Shown in pieces: positions 8,004 to 17,395 of a stretch of 64,000 nt of DNA (position 1 is the stretch's first letter; each line of letters begins with the position of its first letter). Source of the stretch: Candidatus Paracaedimonas acanthamoebae (GTDB taxonomy: Bacteria > Pseudomonadota > Alphaproteobacteria > Caedimonadales > Caedimonadaceae); NCBI GenBank assembly GCA_017307065.1, contig JAFKGL010000012.1, forward strand, positions 1 to 64,000, given 5' to 3'. The position numbers and the translations under genes were made by a program. The notes beneath the pieces were generated by a model. The model was not told where the DNA came from. It was given only the letters and a program-made list of their open reading frames with translations, and made no database searches.

Positions 8004-8185
8004 GCTTAATCTATTTCGCTCCTCGTACCTTTTAAGATTATATTAATATACTTTATAAAAGATATAAAATTAAAATAGTCTAAAATAGTAAGTTTAAAAT
8101 AAGCAAAAAAATAAACTCCCTAACAACAATAGGAGAAAAACGACTCTTCAAAAATCTAAGAAATTTTGAGGATTGATGTTATGAA

Positions 8186-9562
8186 CTAGTAATAATCAAT
8201 TCTTGCTGAGAACAATTTTTCAATTTTTGAGATTGCTTGGTTTGCAACCATAATAATAATGCGATCTTCTAACTGAATAATGGTCGATGGAAGAGGAATA
8301 ATCACCTCACTATTACGAATAATAGCGGCAACAATAATTTCTTTATCGCTATTGAGATCTTGAACGGTTGAGCCGATGAGACTCGAAGTTTGCACGGCCT
8401 CCGCTTCAATGATTTCACCAAAATTTTCGCCTAAAGAATGAACAGATCTAATTCGACCTCTCCGGACATGCTGGAGAATTTTAGAAACGGTGATTTTACG
8501 GGGAGTGATGATTGCATCTACACCTAAAGAAGTTACAAGAGGAGCATGAGAGGTATTATTAATCAAAGCAAGAGCTCTTGTGGCCCCTAAGCGTTTTGCA
8601 AGAAGAGAGGCAAGTGTGTTGACCCGATCATCTTCAGTTAAAGCAACAACAGTTCCTGTGGTTGAAACGCTTGCTTCTTGGAGAATTTCACTCTCAAGAG
8701 CATCTCCGCAAAGTACAATCGTATTCTTCAAAACACTGGCGATAGATTCAGCTCTTGCAGGATCTTTTTCAATAATTTCTATCTGAACTTCCGGGTGTGA
8801 TAACTCTATTTCTTGAGCTAAACTCAAGCCAATATTGCCTCCTCCTAGAATTAAAAGTCTATGGGCCGCTTGATATTCAAATCCAAAAGCATTCATTGCA
8901 AGGGAAATTTGTTCTTGAGAAACGGCGAAATAAACGGCGTCTCCTACTTGAAGAATATCTTGAGGTTGGGGCAAGAAGTTATGTTCTTCTCGGACAATTC
9001 CAATAACGGTGAGGTCTAAGTCTGGATAAAGGCTAGTGACATGACTAATAGGGGTGTTGATTACCGGCGTATCTTGGGTACATCTTACAGCAACAATATT
9101 AACGCGACCATTTGCTAAAGAAATGAGGTCAGAAGCACCAGAGATGCTTAAGCTTTGGCTGATAGATTTTGCGACTTCAACTTCAGGTGAAATAACGACA
9201 TCAATACTGAGATGTTCTTTACAAAAAAGTCGAGACCATTTTGGATCTAGGTAAGCCTGACTACGAATACGACTGATTTTAGTTGGAATTTTAAAAAGAG
9301 CATGAGCAATCTCACAGGCAATCATATTGACTTCATCTGAATAGGTTACTGCAATGATCATGTCTGCTGAGGCTGCACCTGCACTTTCTAAAACTTCAGG
9401 ATGAGAGGCAAATCCGCAAATGGCTTTCACATCTAAGCGATCATTAATTCTATTAATAAGTTCTGCTGAAGAGTCAATCACAGTAACATGATTATCGCGC
9501 TCAGAGAGATAGCGAGCTAAATTAAAACCAACTTGACCTGCACCACAAATAATGACTCGCAT
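8186..9562 (-). CDS. trkA: Trk system potassium uptake regulatory protein TrkA
   Basis: A 458-residue protein made of two RCK (KTN) repeats: first NAD-binding loop at VIICGAGQVGFNLARYL (residues 3-19) with the acidic VIDSS, second at LLILGGGNIGLSLAQEIE with IIEKDP, each followed by a TrkA-C domain. It binds NAD(H)/ATP on the cytosolic side of the TrkH/TrkG channel and controls K+ uptake. TrkH is not in the window. It is the last gene of the dusB-fis-ntrY-ntrX-trkA unit (27-base gap after ntrX), the order known from many Alphaproteobacteria, where hfq and hflX often follow; here they do not. Confidence 0.95.
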   Translation of the reverse strand: MRVIICGAGQVGFNLARYLSERDNHVTVIDSSAELINRINDRLDVKAICGFASHPEVLESAGAASADMIIAVTYSDEVNMIACEIAHALFKIPTKISRIRSQAYLDPKWSRLFCKEHLSIDVVISPEVEVAKSISQSLSISGASDLISLANGRVNIVAVRCTQDTPVINTPISHVTSLYPDLDLTVIGIVREEHNFLPQPQDILQVGDAVYFAVSQEQISLAMNAFGFEYQAAHRLLILGGGNIGLSLAQEIELSHPEVQIEIIEKDPARAESIASVLKNTIVLCGDALESEILQEASVSTTGTVVALTEDDRVNTLASLLAKRLGATRALALINNTSHAPLVTSLGVDAIITPRKITVSKILQHVRRGRIRSVHSLGENFGEIIEAEAVQTSSLIGSTVQDLNSDKEIIVAAIIRNSEVIIPLPSTIIQLEDRIIIMVANQAISKIEKLFSARIDYY

Positions 9563-9589
9563 AAAACCTCTTTTGATAATTTTAGTTTA

Positions 9590-10963
9590 TTAACGGTTGT
9601 TACGTTCAATCTGGAGAGTTTTTAATTTTCGATGTAAAGCAGAGCGTTCCATTCCTACAAAGTGAGCAGTTTGTGAAATATTTCCTGAGAAGCGAGCGAC
9701 TTGCGCTAAAAGATAATCTTTCTCAAAATGTTCTCTTGCTTCACGTAGCGGAAGACTCATCAGTTTAGAACTTTCTTCATTTCGTAATAAAGAAGGGGTC
9801 TCGCCACAGATTTCTGCAGGAAGAAAGTCAGGGGTGATATAATGATCTTCTTTTTCCATGGCCATAATAAGGATCCATTCAATAACATTTTTAAGCTGCC
9901 TTATATTGCCGGGCCAATCATATGATTGCAAAATAAGAAGAGTTTCTTTGGTAAAAATGCGCAAAGGTAAGCCTTGAGAAGAAGCGATGCGTTGGGTGAA
10001 CTCTTCGACTAATTGCGGAATATCATCACGTCTTTCTTTAAGGCACGGAACACGAAGAGGGACAACATTAAGGCGATAATATAAATCTTCGCGAAATTTT
10101 CCTTCCATAACTTCTAGTTTTATATCTTGAGAAGAAGAAGCTAAAACGCGGACATCGACTTGTACTTTTTTTGTTCCACCGACTCTTAAAAAGTTTTGCT
10201 CTTGTAAAGAACGAACGATCTTCCCTTGTGTTTCCAAGGGCATATCTGATACTTCGTCAAGAAACAATGTGCCTTGGTGAGCTTGTTCTAAAAGACCAAT
10301 TTTGATTCCTTGTTCATTTTCTTGTCCAAAAAGCTCTTGTTCAAAACGTTCTGGATTTAAGGTTGCACAATTCAGGACAATAAAGGGCCCTTTTTCTCTT
10401 CGTGATTTATTATGGATAAGGCGAGCAACAACTTCTTTTCCAACGCCAGATGCACCGGAGATTAAGACGCGGCTACTTGTTGAGGCAACCCGTTCAATTT
10501 GTTGCCTTATCTGATTTGTTGAAGGAGAAGCGCCAATTAATTGAGTGAGAATAGATGTTTTAGATCTTAGTTCTTTATTTTCTCGTTTTAGTTTCGCAGC
10601 TTCAATGGCTCTTTCAATCACTAATAATAGACGATTTGCTTTAAATGGCTTTTCAATAAAATCATAGGCTCCATTTTTGATGGCAGTAACGGCAGTTTCA
10701 ATTGTGCCATGGCCACTCATCATGATCACGGGGAGGTCTATATGATCCTTTCTGATGAGTTCCAAAAGTTTTATCCCATCAAAGCGGCTATCCCCCAACC
10801 AGATATCTAAAATGACTAAACTTGGGCGTCTCATGTGGATTTCTTCTAGAGCTTTTGTCCCATCTATTGCGTGGCGACATTGATATCCCTCATCTTCGAG
10901 GATTTCGGTCATAAGGCGTCCAATATCTGCCTCATCATCTACAATAAGTATGTCACGTGCCAT
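9590..10963 (-). CDS. ntrX: NtrX-type response regulator with AAA+ domain
   Basis: Receiver (1-120) with Asp53 in LVILDIWLGD and Lys105; AAA+ domain with Walker A GASGVGKE (170-177), Walker B GTLFLDEVSD (231-240), and arginine-finger region; C-terminal Fis-type HTH ending RSALHRKLK. It is the output partner of NtrY next door (10-base gap). The L1 loop that contacts sigma-54 should read GAFTGA; here the segment after ELFGQEN reads EQGIKIG, so the motif is absent. The same loss is reported for some alphaproteobacterial NtrX/NtrC-type regulators; a protein without it is not expected to remodel sigma-54 holoenzyme and probably acts as a conventional DNA-binding regulator. In relatives NtrYX responds to nitrogen and redox state and controls envelope and respiratory genes. 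Confidence 0.93.
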   Translation of the reverse strand: MARDILIVDDEADIGRLMTEILEDEGYQCRHAIDGTKALEEIHMRRPSLVILDIWLGDSRFDGIKLLELIRKDHIDLPVIMMSGHGTIETAVTAIKNGAYDFIEKPFKANRLLLVIERAIEAAKLKRENKELRSKTSILTQLIGASPSTNQIRQQIERVASTSSRVLISGASGVGKEVVARLIHNKSRREKGPFIVLNCATLNPERFEQELFGQENEQGIKIGLLEQAHQGTLFLDEVSDMPLETQGKIVRSLQEQNFLRVGGTKKVQVDVRVLASSSQDIKLEVMEGKFREDLYYRLNVVPLRVPCLKERRDDIPQLVEEFTQRIASSQGLPLRIFTKETLLILQSYDWPGNIRQLKNVIEWILIMAMEKEDHYITPDFLPAEICGETPSLLRNEESSKLMSLPLREAREHFEKDYLLAQVARFSGNISQTAHFVGMERSALHRKLKTLQIERNNR

Positions 10964-10973
10964 AATCTAATTC

Positions 10974-13178
10974 CTAAGATATATTAAACGGGACAGAAGG
11001 CATCATAACAACCTTTTCTATAATTGTAGTTGGAAGAGTGATACGTACACAAGCCCCTCTTACGCTTCGATCCTCTAGATTAATCTCTCCTCCATGATCT
11101 TCAATAATTTTTTTTACAATTGCAAGGCCAAGTCCTGTTCCTTTTTCACGATAAGTTACATAAGGTTCTGTAAGAGAGGAACGATTTTCAGGGAAGCCTT
11201 TTCCATTATCTTCAATTAAAAGAGTCAATTTTTTATCATCAAGAATAATTTTTAATCCTATCCACCCTAAAGTAGTTTTTTCTTTTGTTTCATTCTGCCA
11301 ATTTATAATTGAATCAATAGCATTTTGGATTAAATTTGTCAAAACCTGACCAATTTGAGACAAATCAGCATAGATATCTAAATGTTGATAAGTATTTGAA
11401 AAATCAAACTCAATTTCTGGATGGGCAGATTGCTGAAGAAAAATAGCTTGTTGGCATAATTCGATGAGATTTGTAAGGGTTATTTGAGGGGCTGGCATCC
11501 GTGCAAAATCGGAAAACTCCGTGACCATACGTCCGATATGATCAACTTGGCGGATAATTGTTTCAATGCATGTTTCAAAAGCTTGAGAGTCATTTTGAAT
11601 GGCTGGAAGATATTTTCGACGTAAACGCTCAGCAGAAAGTTGGATAGGGGTAAGAGGATTTTTAATCTCATGAGCGATTCCACGGGCGACATCTGCCCAT
11701 GCAGCTTTTCTTTGGGCAAAAACAAGAGCCGTAATATCATCAAATGTGACGATAATTCCTTGTAGAGACTCTTCTCCTTTTTCCTGAACAACTCTCACAA
11801 GCAGGACGCGCGTAAAACCTTCTCGTGTCAAATTAAGTTCAGTTTGATAAAAATTAATCTTATTCTCTTTTGCTTGCATGAGAATTTCACCCATCTCTGG
11901 AATTATTTTTGCAAGTTTTTGTCCCAGAATTTCGTGATCATTAAGACGCAGAAGCTCAAGCGCTGAACGATTAAGCAGGCGAATGATCCCTTTTGAAGAA
12001 AGTTCAATAACGCCAGCACTTACGCCCCTTAAGACATCTTCAATAAATTGACGTCTTTGATCAATTTGATGATTGGCTTCGATAAGTTCTTGTTGTTGAA
12101 CTTGCAATTGGTGCGTCATATGATTGAAGGTTCGGCCAAGGATAGACAATTCATCTTCTTGGCGGCCGTCTTTAACTGTTACATTAAGATTGCCTGAAGC
12201 GACTTTTTCAGCAGCTTCAATGAGATCAATAATGGGGTACGCTAGTTGATTCGCAAAATTGAGCCCTACCCATATAGCAATTGCTAACAAAATCAGAGAA
12301 ATTAAAATAAATGCGAGAAAAAATCTAATTTCTAATTGCTTCTGGATGTCATGAAGCTGGTTATATTCACTGGCAGCGTCTTTTGTATTTGCAATTCTTT
12401 TTAAAACAACAGGATCAACCAATCTTCCAACAAGAAGGTATGCATTATAATTAGGCAGCTTCATAAGTGCGCGGACACGGTCTCCACTTTGTGATGTATT
12501 AATAACAACAGATTTTTCTGCTCTTTCGAGATCGATTTCAGAAATAGGTTCAAATTCAAGAGAGAAACTTAACCGAGATCGTGCAAGAACTTCGGGGGAA
12601 GGGTTGAAAACTATGGCTTCATCCAAAGAGCGTACTTGTAGTTCTATATCAAGGGCTTGATTAAAGTGAATAGGGTCATTTAAAAGAAGTTGAAAATTAT
12701 CTGATAAGGCATGTGCCATACCTTCACAATTTGCCCTAATAACTTTTTTATGTTCTTCTAGATAAGCTTCGGCAACAGCGGTAGATTCTTGAAGTGCTGT
12801 GCTGATTCTTTCGTTAAACCATGATCCAATTCCAGCATTAAAAAGGTAACCCGAGGTAATAGAAATCAATATAGTAGGGGCAACAGTTAGGGCCCCAAAT
12901 ATAAAAGCTAATCGGGTATGAAGTTTTGCGCCGGCACGTTTTTGTCGGCGATGCCCCCATAATTTAACAAGACGCCGTGCAATTATAATGACAAATAGCA
13001 ATAAAATTGCCAAATCTATATTTAAAAGTAAAACAATGGCTTGAGAGTTTGTTCCCAACAACCCCGTATGACTGAATGTAAAATAAGTTGCTATCCCACA
13101 AGCGATCCCTGCAACTATTAAAAGCCATACCCTCCATTTTGTAAAGATATTGAAGGATAGAAGAGTAGATAGTTTCAT
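10974..13178 (-). CDS. ntrY: Membrane sensor histidine kinase NtrY
   Basis: A 734-residue kinase. Three hydrophobic segments lie near the N-terminus (about 14-34, 46-68, 92-112), then an extracytoplasmic region (about 113-285), a further membrane helix (286-306), HAMP (to about 360), PAS (about 375-485), and the kinase core. His503 in ARGIAHEIKNPLTPIQ is the phospho-acceptor; the ATPase domain has LIQNAIDSI, DNGKGF and GTGLGLAIVKKIIEDHGGEI. It phosphorylates NtrX encoded right after it. Length and architecture agree with NtrY of other Alphaproteobacteria. The start overlaps nothing and lies 13 bases after the fis-like gene, so it is part of the operon started by dusB. Confidence 0.95.
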   Translation of the reverse strand: MKLSTLLSFNIFTKWRVWLLIVAGIACGIATYFTFSHTGLLGTNSQAIVLLLNIDLAILLLFVIIIARRLVKLWGHRRQKRAGAKLHTRLAFIFGALTVAPTILISITSGYLFNAGIGSWFNERISTALQESTAVAEAYLEEHKKVIRANCEGMAHALSDNFQLLLNDPIHFNQALDIELQVRSLDEAIVFNPSPEVLARSRLSFSLEFEPISEIDLERAEKSVVINTSQSGDRVRALMKLPNYNAYLLVGRLVDPVVLKRIANTKDAASEYNQLHDIQKQLEIRFFLAFILISLILLAIAIWVGLNFANQLAYPIIDLIEAAEKVASGNLNVTVKDGRQEDELSILGRTFNHMTHQLQVQQQELIEANHQIDQRRQFIEDVLRGVSAGVIELSSKGIIRLLNRSALELLRLNDHEILGQKLAKIIPEMGEILMQAKENKINFYQTELNLTREGFTRVLLVRVVQEKGEESLQGIIVTFDDITALVFAQRKAAWADVARGIAHEIKNPLTPIQLSAERLRRKYLPAIQNDSQAFETCIETIIRQVDHIGRMVTEFSDFARMPAPQITLTNLIELCQQAIFLQQSAHPEIEFDFSNTYQHLDIYADLSQIGQVLTNLIQNAIDSIINWQNETKEKTTLGWIGLKIILDDKKLTLLIEDNGKGFPENRSSLTEPYVTYREKGTGLGLAIVKKIIEDHGGEINLEDRSVRGACVRITLPTTIIEKVVMMPSVPFNIS

Positions 13179-13191
13179 AAAGGGGGCCGCC

Positions 13192-13467
13192 TTAGGTAAG
13201 ATTATGTTCTTGTAATTTCTTACGTAAAGTATTGCGATTGATACCTAAAAGGTCAGCAGCCTTGCCTTTATTCCCTTTGGTATGTTCAAGAACGAGAGAA
13301 ATCAGGGGGCGTTCGACCTCACGAATAACATGCTCATAGAGACTACACGTGGGCTTTATGTCACCGAGAGCGGAGAAATATTCTCTTAACTTTGCTTCGA
13401 CAATGACAGATAAACCAACATTACTCATTTCTTGTTGAAGACAGGTTTTTGGATGGGGTGTTTTCAT
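13192..13467 (-). CDS. Fis-like DNA-binding protein (NtrC C-terminal domain alone)
   Basis: A 91-residue protein that consists of the last part of an NtrC-type regulator: a dimerisation helix pair (VIREVERPLISLVLEHTKGN) followed by the Fis-type HTH GKAADLLGINRNTLRKKL. It has no receiver or AAA+ domain. It occupies the place of ntrC in the common alphaproteobacterial order dusB-ntrB-ntrC-ntrY-ntrX, and ntrB is absent as well. The result, dusB followed by a free Fis domain, is the same arrangement as dusB-fis in enteric bacteria, where Fis is thought to derive from NtrC. The frame is intact, with gaps of 21 and 13 bases to its neighbours, so it looks like a functional small nucleoid or regulatory protein rather than a decaying fragment. 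Confidence 0.85.
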   Translation of the reverse strand: MKTPHPKTCLQQEMSNVGLSVIVEAKLREYFSALGDIKPTCSLYEHVIREVERPLISLVLEHTKGNKGKAADLLGINRNTLRKKLQEHNLT

Positions 13468-13488
13468 AAAAATCTATGCTGCCACTGG

Positions 13489-14472
13489 TTATAAAGGATT
13501 GTCAATAATAGTATCAAAAAAGCTATGAATAAAAGAAATTACCTCATGCGGTTCCTGTAGTTGATTAACTTTGACGCGGTATTCTGCTGAATTAGGAAGG
13601 CCTCGGCTATACCAAGCTAAATGTTTGCGCCCCATTTTTACGCCCAAGTCTGGGGTATGATATGCGAGAATTGCATTATAATGTTCTAAAACAATCTCTT
13701 TCATCTCAATAAGAGTAGGTCCTGCAAGTTTATGGCCAGTATTTAAGTAGTGGCTTACCTGATTTAAGAACCAAGGTCGGCCAAAAGAACCGCGTGCAAT
13801 CATTACACCATCTGCTCCTGAAAGTCGTAAAAGCTCGGCGGCATCTTCTTCAGTATTAACATCACCATTACCAATTACAGGTATTTTTACAGCGTCTTTA
13901 ACTTGATGAATAAAAGCCCAATCTGAATGACCATTGTAAAGTTGACATCTTGTCCTGCCATGAATTGTGACCATCTGAATGCCGCATTCTTCAGCAATCT
14001 TTGCAAGGCGAGGAGCATTTCGACTATTATCATCCCAGCCGGTTCTCATCTTTAAAGTTACAGGAACATTTACAGCTTTAACGGTTGCCTCAATAATTTT
14101 AGCAGCAAGGACTTCATCACGCATAAGAGATGAACCTGCATGACCATTAACGATTTTCTTTACCGGGCATCCCATATTGATATCAATGATATCAGCTCCG
14201 AGATCTACGTTAAGTCTTGCAGCTTCTGCCATCACAGTAGGTTCACAACCTGCTAATTGTACAGCCATAGGACGTTCTTCTGTAGTCTTTTGCACCATTT
14301 TAAGACTTTGGCGTGTTTCACGGATCATCGCTTGAGAAGCGATCATCTCAGACATGACAAGAGAGGCCCCGAATTTTTTCACAAGGTTACGAAAAGGAAG
14401 ATCGGAAACCCCGGTAATAGGAGCGAGGATAACATTCCCTTGAAGTTTGATAGGACCAATTTGAAGATTCAA
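13489..14472 (-). CDS. dusB: tRNA-dihydrouridine synthase DusB (NifR3)
   Basis: A 327-residue FMN-dependent enzyme that reduces uridine in the tRNA D-loop. Seen: N-terminal [28 protein letters not shown] region, [11 protein letters not shown] with the catalytic Cys, [37 protein letters not shown] and [14 protein letters not shown], the full set for the DusB/NifR3 subgroup. It is the first gene of the minus-strand unit that continues with fis-like, ntrY, ntrX and trkA, the usual alphaproteobacterial neighbourhood. Upstream is a 150-base AT-rich divergent intergenic region that must hold the operon promoter. Confidence 0.95.
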   Translation of the reverse strand: MNLQIGPIKLQGNVILAPITGVSDLPFRNLVKKFGASLVMSEMIASQAMIRETRQSLKMVQKTTEERPMAVQLAGCEPTVMAEAARLNVDLGADIIDINMGCPVKKIVNGHAGSSLMRDEVLAAKIIEATVKAVNVPVTLKMRTGWDDNSRNAPRLAKIAEECGIQMVTIHGRTRCQLYNGHSDWAFIHQVKDAVKIPVIGNGDVNTEEDAAELLRLSGADGVMIARGSFGRPWFLNQVSHYLNTGHKLAGPTLIEMKEIVLEHYNAILAYHTPDLGVKMGRKHLAWYSRGLPNSAEYRVKVNQLQEPHEVISFIHSFFDTIIDNPL

Positions 14473-14624
14473 TTTTTTAACCTTAGATTAAATCACATTC
14501 AAATTAATCTTCTTAATAATATTTATTATTTTCTGCAACAATCTTTGGTTAAAAGTTGATATTTTTAAGTTAAATGCACATTTAATTATGTGATGATATA
14601 ATGAAAAAAAGAGGAATTAAATAC

Positions 14625-14864
14625 ATGGTGACGCTGAAGCAAGCTATTTTAGATCCGAAAGGTTCTTTTGAGACGCCTCAAGAAGTAATGAAAACTTCAC
14701 ATTTCTCTCTAGATGAAAAAATAGTTATTTTAAAACTTTGGGCTTATGATGCTGAACGGCTGGAAGTGGCACAAGAAGAAAATATGTCAGGGACGGACGA
14801 GGACATGCTTAAGAACGTTATTGATTGTCTGTTAATTCTAGAAAAACAAAAGACTATGTTATAG
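14625..14864 (+). CDS. Conserved small alphaproteobacterial protein
   Basis: A 79-residue acidic soluble protein. I chose the ATG at 14625 over the one at 14601 because AGAGGA lies nine bases before it, while the earlier ATG has no ribosome site. The sequence ASK-like opening MVTLKQAILDPKG then FETPQEVM, LSLDEK-type helix, LKLWAYDAERLEVAQEENMSG and a final leucine-rich helix recall a small protein family I have seen in many Alphaproteobacteria (pattern P-x-EV-L ... K-x-x-IL-x-x-W-x-x-DA-x-x-L-x-VA-x-EE-x-M-x-G). No function is known to me. It precedes the tRNA-Arg gene by 58 bases. Confidence 0.75.
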   Translation: MVTLKQAILDPKGSFETPQEVMKTSHFSLDEKIVILKLWAYDAERLEVAQEENMSGTDEDMLKNVIDCLLILEKQKTML

Positions 14865-14922
14865 AAGATTCTCACGACAAAGGCTTGGAAGTTGGGTGAA
14901 AGTGTATTACAGTGCTACCCGC

Positions 14923-14999
14923 GCGCCCGTAGCTCAGCAGGATAGAGCACAGGATTCCTAATCCTGGGGCCGTGGGTTCGAATCCCGCCGGGCGCACCA
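14923..14999 (+). tRNA. tRNA-Arg (CCT anticodon)
   Basis: A full cloverleaf can be drawn: acceptor GCGCCCG with CGGGCGC, D arm GCTCAGCAGGATAGAGC, anticodon stem CAGGA/TCCTG around TTCCTAA (anticodon CCT), T arm with GGTTCGAATCC, and an encoded CCA end. It reads AGG codons. The GC-rich block stands out from the AT-rich surroundings. Confidence 0.97.
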
Positions 15000-15104
15000 A
15001 TATCATTCCATTACTGAATGAGAAGTTTTTCTAACTGTAATAAAATAAGCTTTAGTCCAAGTTCAAATATTCTCTTTAAAAGTTATAGTGTATTTTCTGA
15101 CATA

Positions 15105-17390
15105 TCAAAAATCATTTTCTCCATCAGTTTCAGGATCACTATTTTCGGGATAATCTTCATCGTTTCCATAATCATATTCTTCTCCATATCTATCATCATC
15201 TTCTTCGTCATATTCATCATTCAAGCCTAAATTCGTATCAAAAAGAACTTGATCTGTTTCTCCTAGTTGCTCTCTAATCCAAGCGATGTCGTCTTCATCT
15301 AAATATTCCATCACAACAGGATCTATATCCGGAGCTTGATCTAAACCAATATCTGTAGGATCACCAATCATGCATTCTATATGAAGAGGGTCGTCTTGAT
15401 AGAGTTTTATAAAATTCTCAATAGTTTCTCCCAATCCCAAAAATTCTTGTGCTTTTTCGGCAAGTTCTAGAAAATCTTCTCCGTTTTCTTCACAGAAATT
15501 GTTCAATAATAAAACATCTCTTAAATCAATAGTGGTTTGAAATCCGTCTAAATTTTCTTCACAATCGTTATATAAGGATAACGCTTCACTAAAAGGAACA
15601 TTATACTCTTCCATTAACTCGAAAATTTCTTGATCATATAAAATATCTCTTAGAGCTTGAATGGGCGCTTCAATCAATTCATCTAAATCTAATACATCAT
15701 CGGAAATTAATTTGGTGACAGATTCATCTGCGAATATTTGCATTTTTTCTTTTTCAATAGTACTTAGATCAATTCCTTTGTCTTCGAGTATTTGTATTAT
15801 GGTTTCTTCATTTAGGGTTCGTTGGTTTTCTTCTATAAATTCATTAATTATTTGTTTAACATCTTCAAATGCTCGGCTTAAACTATTAAGTGTTTCTTGA
15901 GAAACATATTGTCTTAATTCTATGAAATTTTCGTGTGTTGGAGTTTTATAAAATTTATTGAGAATTCCTTTAAAATGACCAAAGTTTTTATCGGTCATTT
16001 TAAAAGCTCGATTGATATATAAATTAGTCAGCAAAACATATGAGTTAAAGTGAGATTGGCTAACATGTTTCAATCTTTCGATATCTCTTTCTGTCGGAGA
16101 AGCCCCTTTTTTGAATTCATCAGAAAATTCAATCTCTGTTTTATGAGATTTAGTTAAGCGAGCACGTTCAGGTACGGTAGTAACAAGAGGGTTATCATCT
16201 GCAAAAACGAAAAGAGTTCCAGTTCTTTTTTTTACAGATCTCAATAAAGCAACAGACTCACAGGCACCGTTTAATTTTGGATCTATGAAACTTTCGGGGA
16301 GCGTTTTATGTCCTGTGGGGACAAGGATACACAAATTAGGTTCTGGATAATAAACACCAAGAGGAAGGTGTCTAGCAACTGAGACTCTTATTTTTCTGTC
16401 AATCTCACTTGCAATATGAAAAGGATAATCTTCATCATATCCATTTCCTTGGAATATATAGCCCGTGGTCATTGCTGTAATTGCTTGAGGATTTTGTTTT
16501 ATGATCCTCAAATAAGAACTGAAAATACTATTAAAATTAAGGGTATCGCTATCTAAAAGGCTTAAATAGATCCTCGAACTTGGTGATTTTCCTCTAAATT
16601 CTGTGATGAAATGTTTTGTTGATGCGTGATTCTTCACGTATTCTCTTAGACCTTGATAAGGCACAAGAGTCTTTTGCTCAGTCATTTTGCGAAATACTTT
16701 TGCTTTCTTTGGGGATTTTCTTTTGAGTTGTTTGTAAAATTTTCGCACCTGTTGGTACGGAACACAATTATCTTTTTTGTCAAACCATCGATAGTTCCAA
16801 AAAAATGCAAACCGAGAATAATAAGGTTCAAGAATAGGATCCGATAAATTTTTTGAGGCAGCCATTTCTTGAAATAATACGTTATTCAGGCGAGTGCTTA
16901 AAGAACGAGGCCTATTCAAACCAATAACGGTTCTTAGAGAACTTGAGAATTGTAGGTTATCATGACGATCAAATGCTTGAGTTTTTAATTTATGCAGGAA
17001 AGGAAAAACAACTCTACTTTTTTCTTTATCTAGAAGAATATTGGGTTCTTCACAATCCACTCTTTCGACAATGCCGAGTTCTTTTTCATCATATAATTCT
17101 TTTTTTCCTGGTTTAATCGTTCGGAACGGATATGTTGTGAGATCATTCTCATCAAAATCAAAACTCTCTGGCTCAAAAGTATGATCATCTTCTTCATCAG
17201 AAGAATCTTGATCAGGTAAGACAGATGGTGTCGGAACATAAGCAATGACATTGACGACAAATTTAGGTTTGGAATCGAAGACCTCTAAATTTTCAAGATC
17301 TTTACCTAATTCGTTGATGTCATCACTCGCATGGCAGAGAGAAATTGATAGATATAAAACGCTTGCTAATAAATGTTTTAAAGTTGTCAT
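15105..17390 (-). CDS. Large exported protein with acidic C-terminal tail, unknown function
   Basis: A 761-residue protein with a signal peptide (residues 1-22, cleavage after LCHA) and no later membrane segment, so secreted or periplasmic. A folded central part (about 170-410) contains ISLLDSD-like YLSLLDSDTLNFNS, followed by DRKIRVSVARHLPLGVYYPEPN, GHKTLPESFIDPKLNGACES and LFVFADDNPLVTTVPERARLTK. The LLDSDT segment resembles a DxD metal site of GT-A glycosyltransferases, but I do not recognise the family and the likeness may be accidental. The last 250 residues are strongly acidic and end in a run rich in D, E and Y. It lies five bases after the DUF6119-like gene and is surely co-transcribed with it. 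Role unknown; candidate secreted effector. Confidence 0.8.
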   Translation of the reverse strand: MTTLKHLLASVLYLSISLCHASDDINELGKDLENLEVFDSKPKFVVNVIAYVPTPSVLPDQDSSDEEDDHTFEPESFDFDENDLTTYPFRTIKPGKKELYDEKELGIVERVDCEEPNILLDKEKSRVVFPFLHKLKTQAFDRHDNLQFSSSLRTVIGLNRPRSLSTRLNNVLFQEMAASKNLSDPILEPYYSRFAFFWNYRWFDKKDNCVPYQQVRKFYKQLKRKSPKKAKVFRKMTEQKTLVPYQGLREYVKNHASTKHFITEFRGKSPSSRIYLSLLDSDTLNFNSIFSSYLRIIKQNPQAITAMTTGYIFQGNGYDEDYPFHIASEIDRKIRVSVARHLPLGVYYPEPNLCILVPTGHKTLPESFIDPKLNGACESVALLRSVKKRTGTLFVFADDNPLVTTVPERARLTKSHKTEIEFSDEFKKGASPTERDIERLKHVSQSHFNSYVLLTNLYINRAFKMTDKNFGHFKGILNKFYKTPTHENFIELRQYVSQETLNSLSRAFEDVKQIINEFIEENQRTLNEETIIQILEDKGIDLSTIEKEKMQIFADESVTKLISDDVLDLDELIEAPIQALRDILYDQEIFELMEEYNVPFSEALSLYNDCEENLDGFQTTIDLRDVLLLNNFCEENGEDFLELAEKAQEFLGLGETIENFIKLYQDDPLHIECMIGDPTDIGLDQAPDIDPVVMEYLDEDDIAWIREQLGETDQVLFDTNLGLNDEYDEEDDDRYGEEYDYGNDEDYPENSDPETDGENDF

Positions 17391-17395
17391 GGGAT

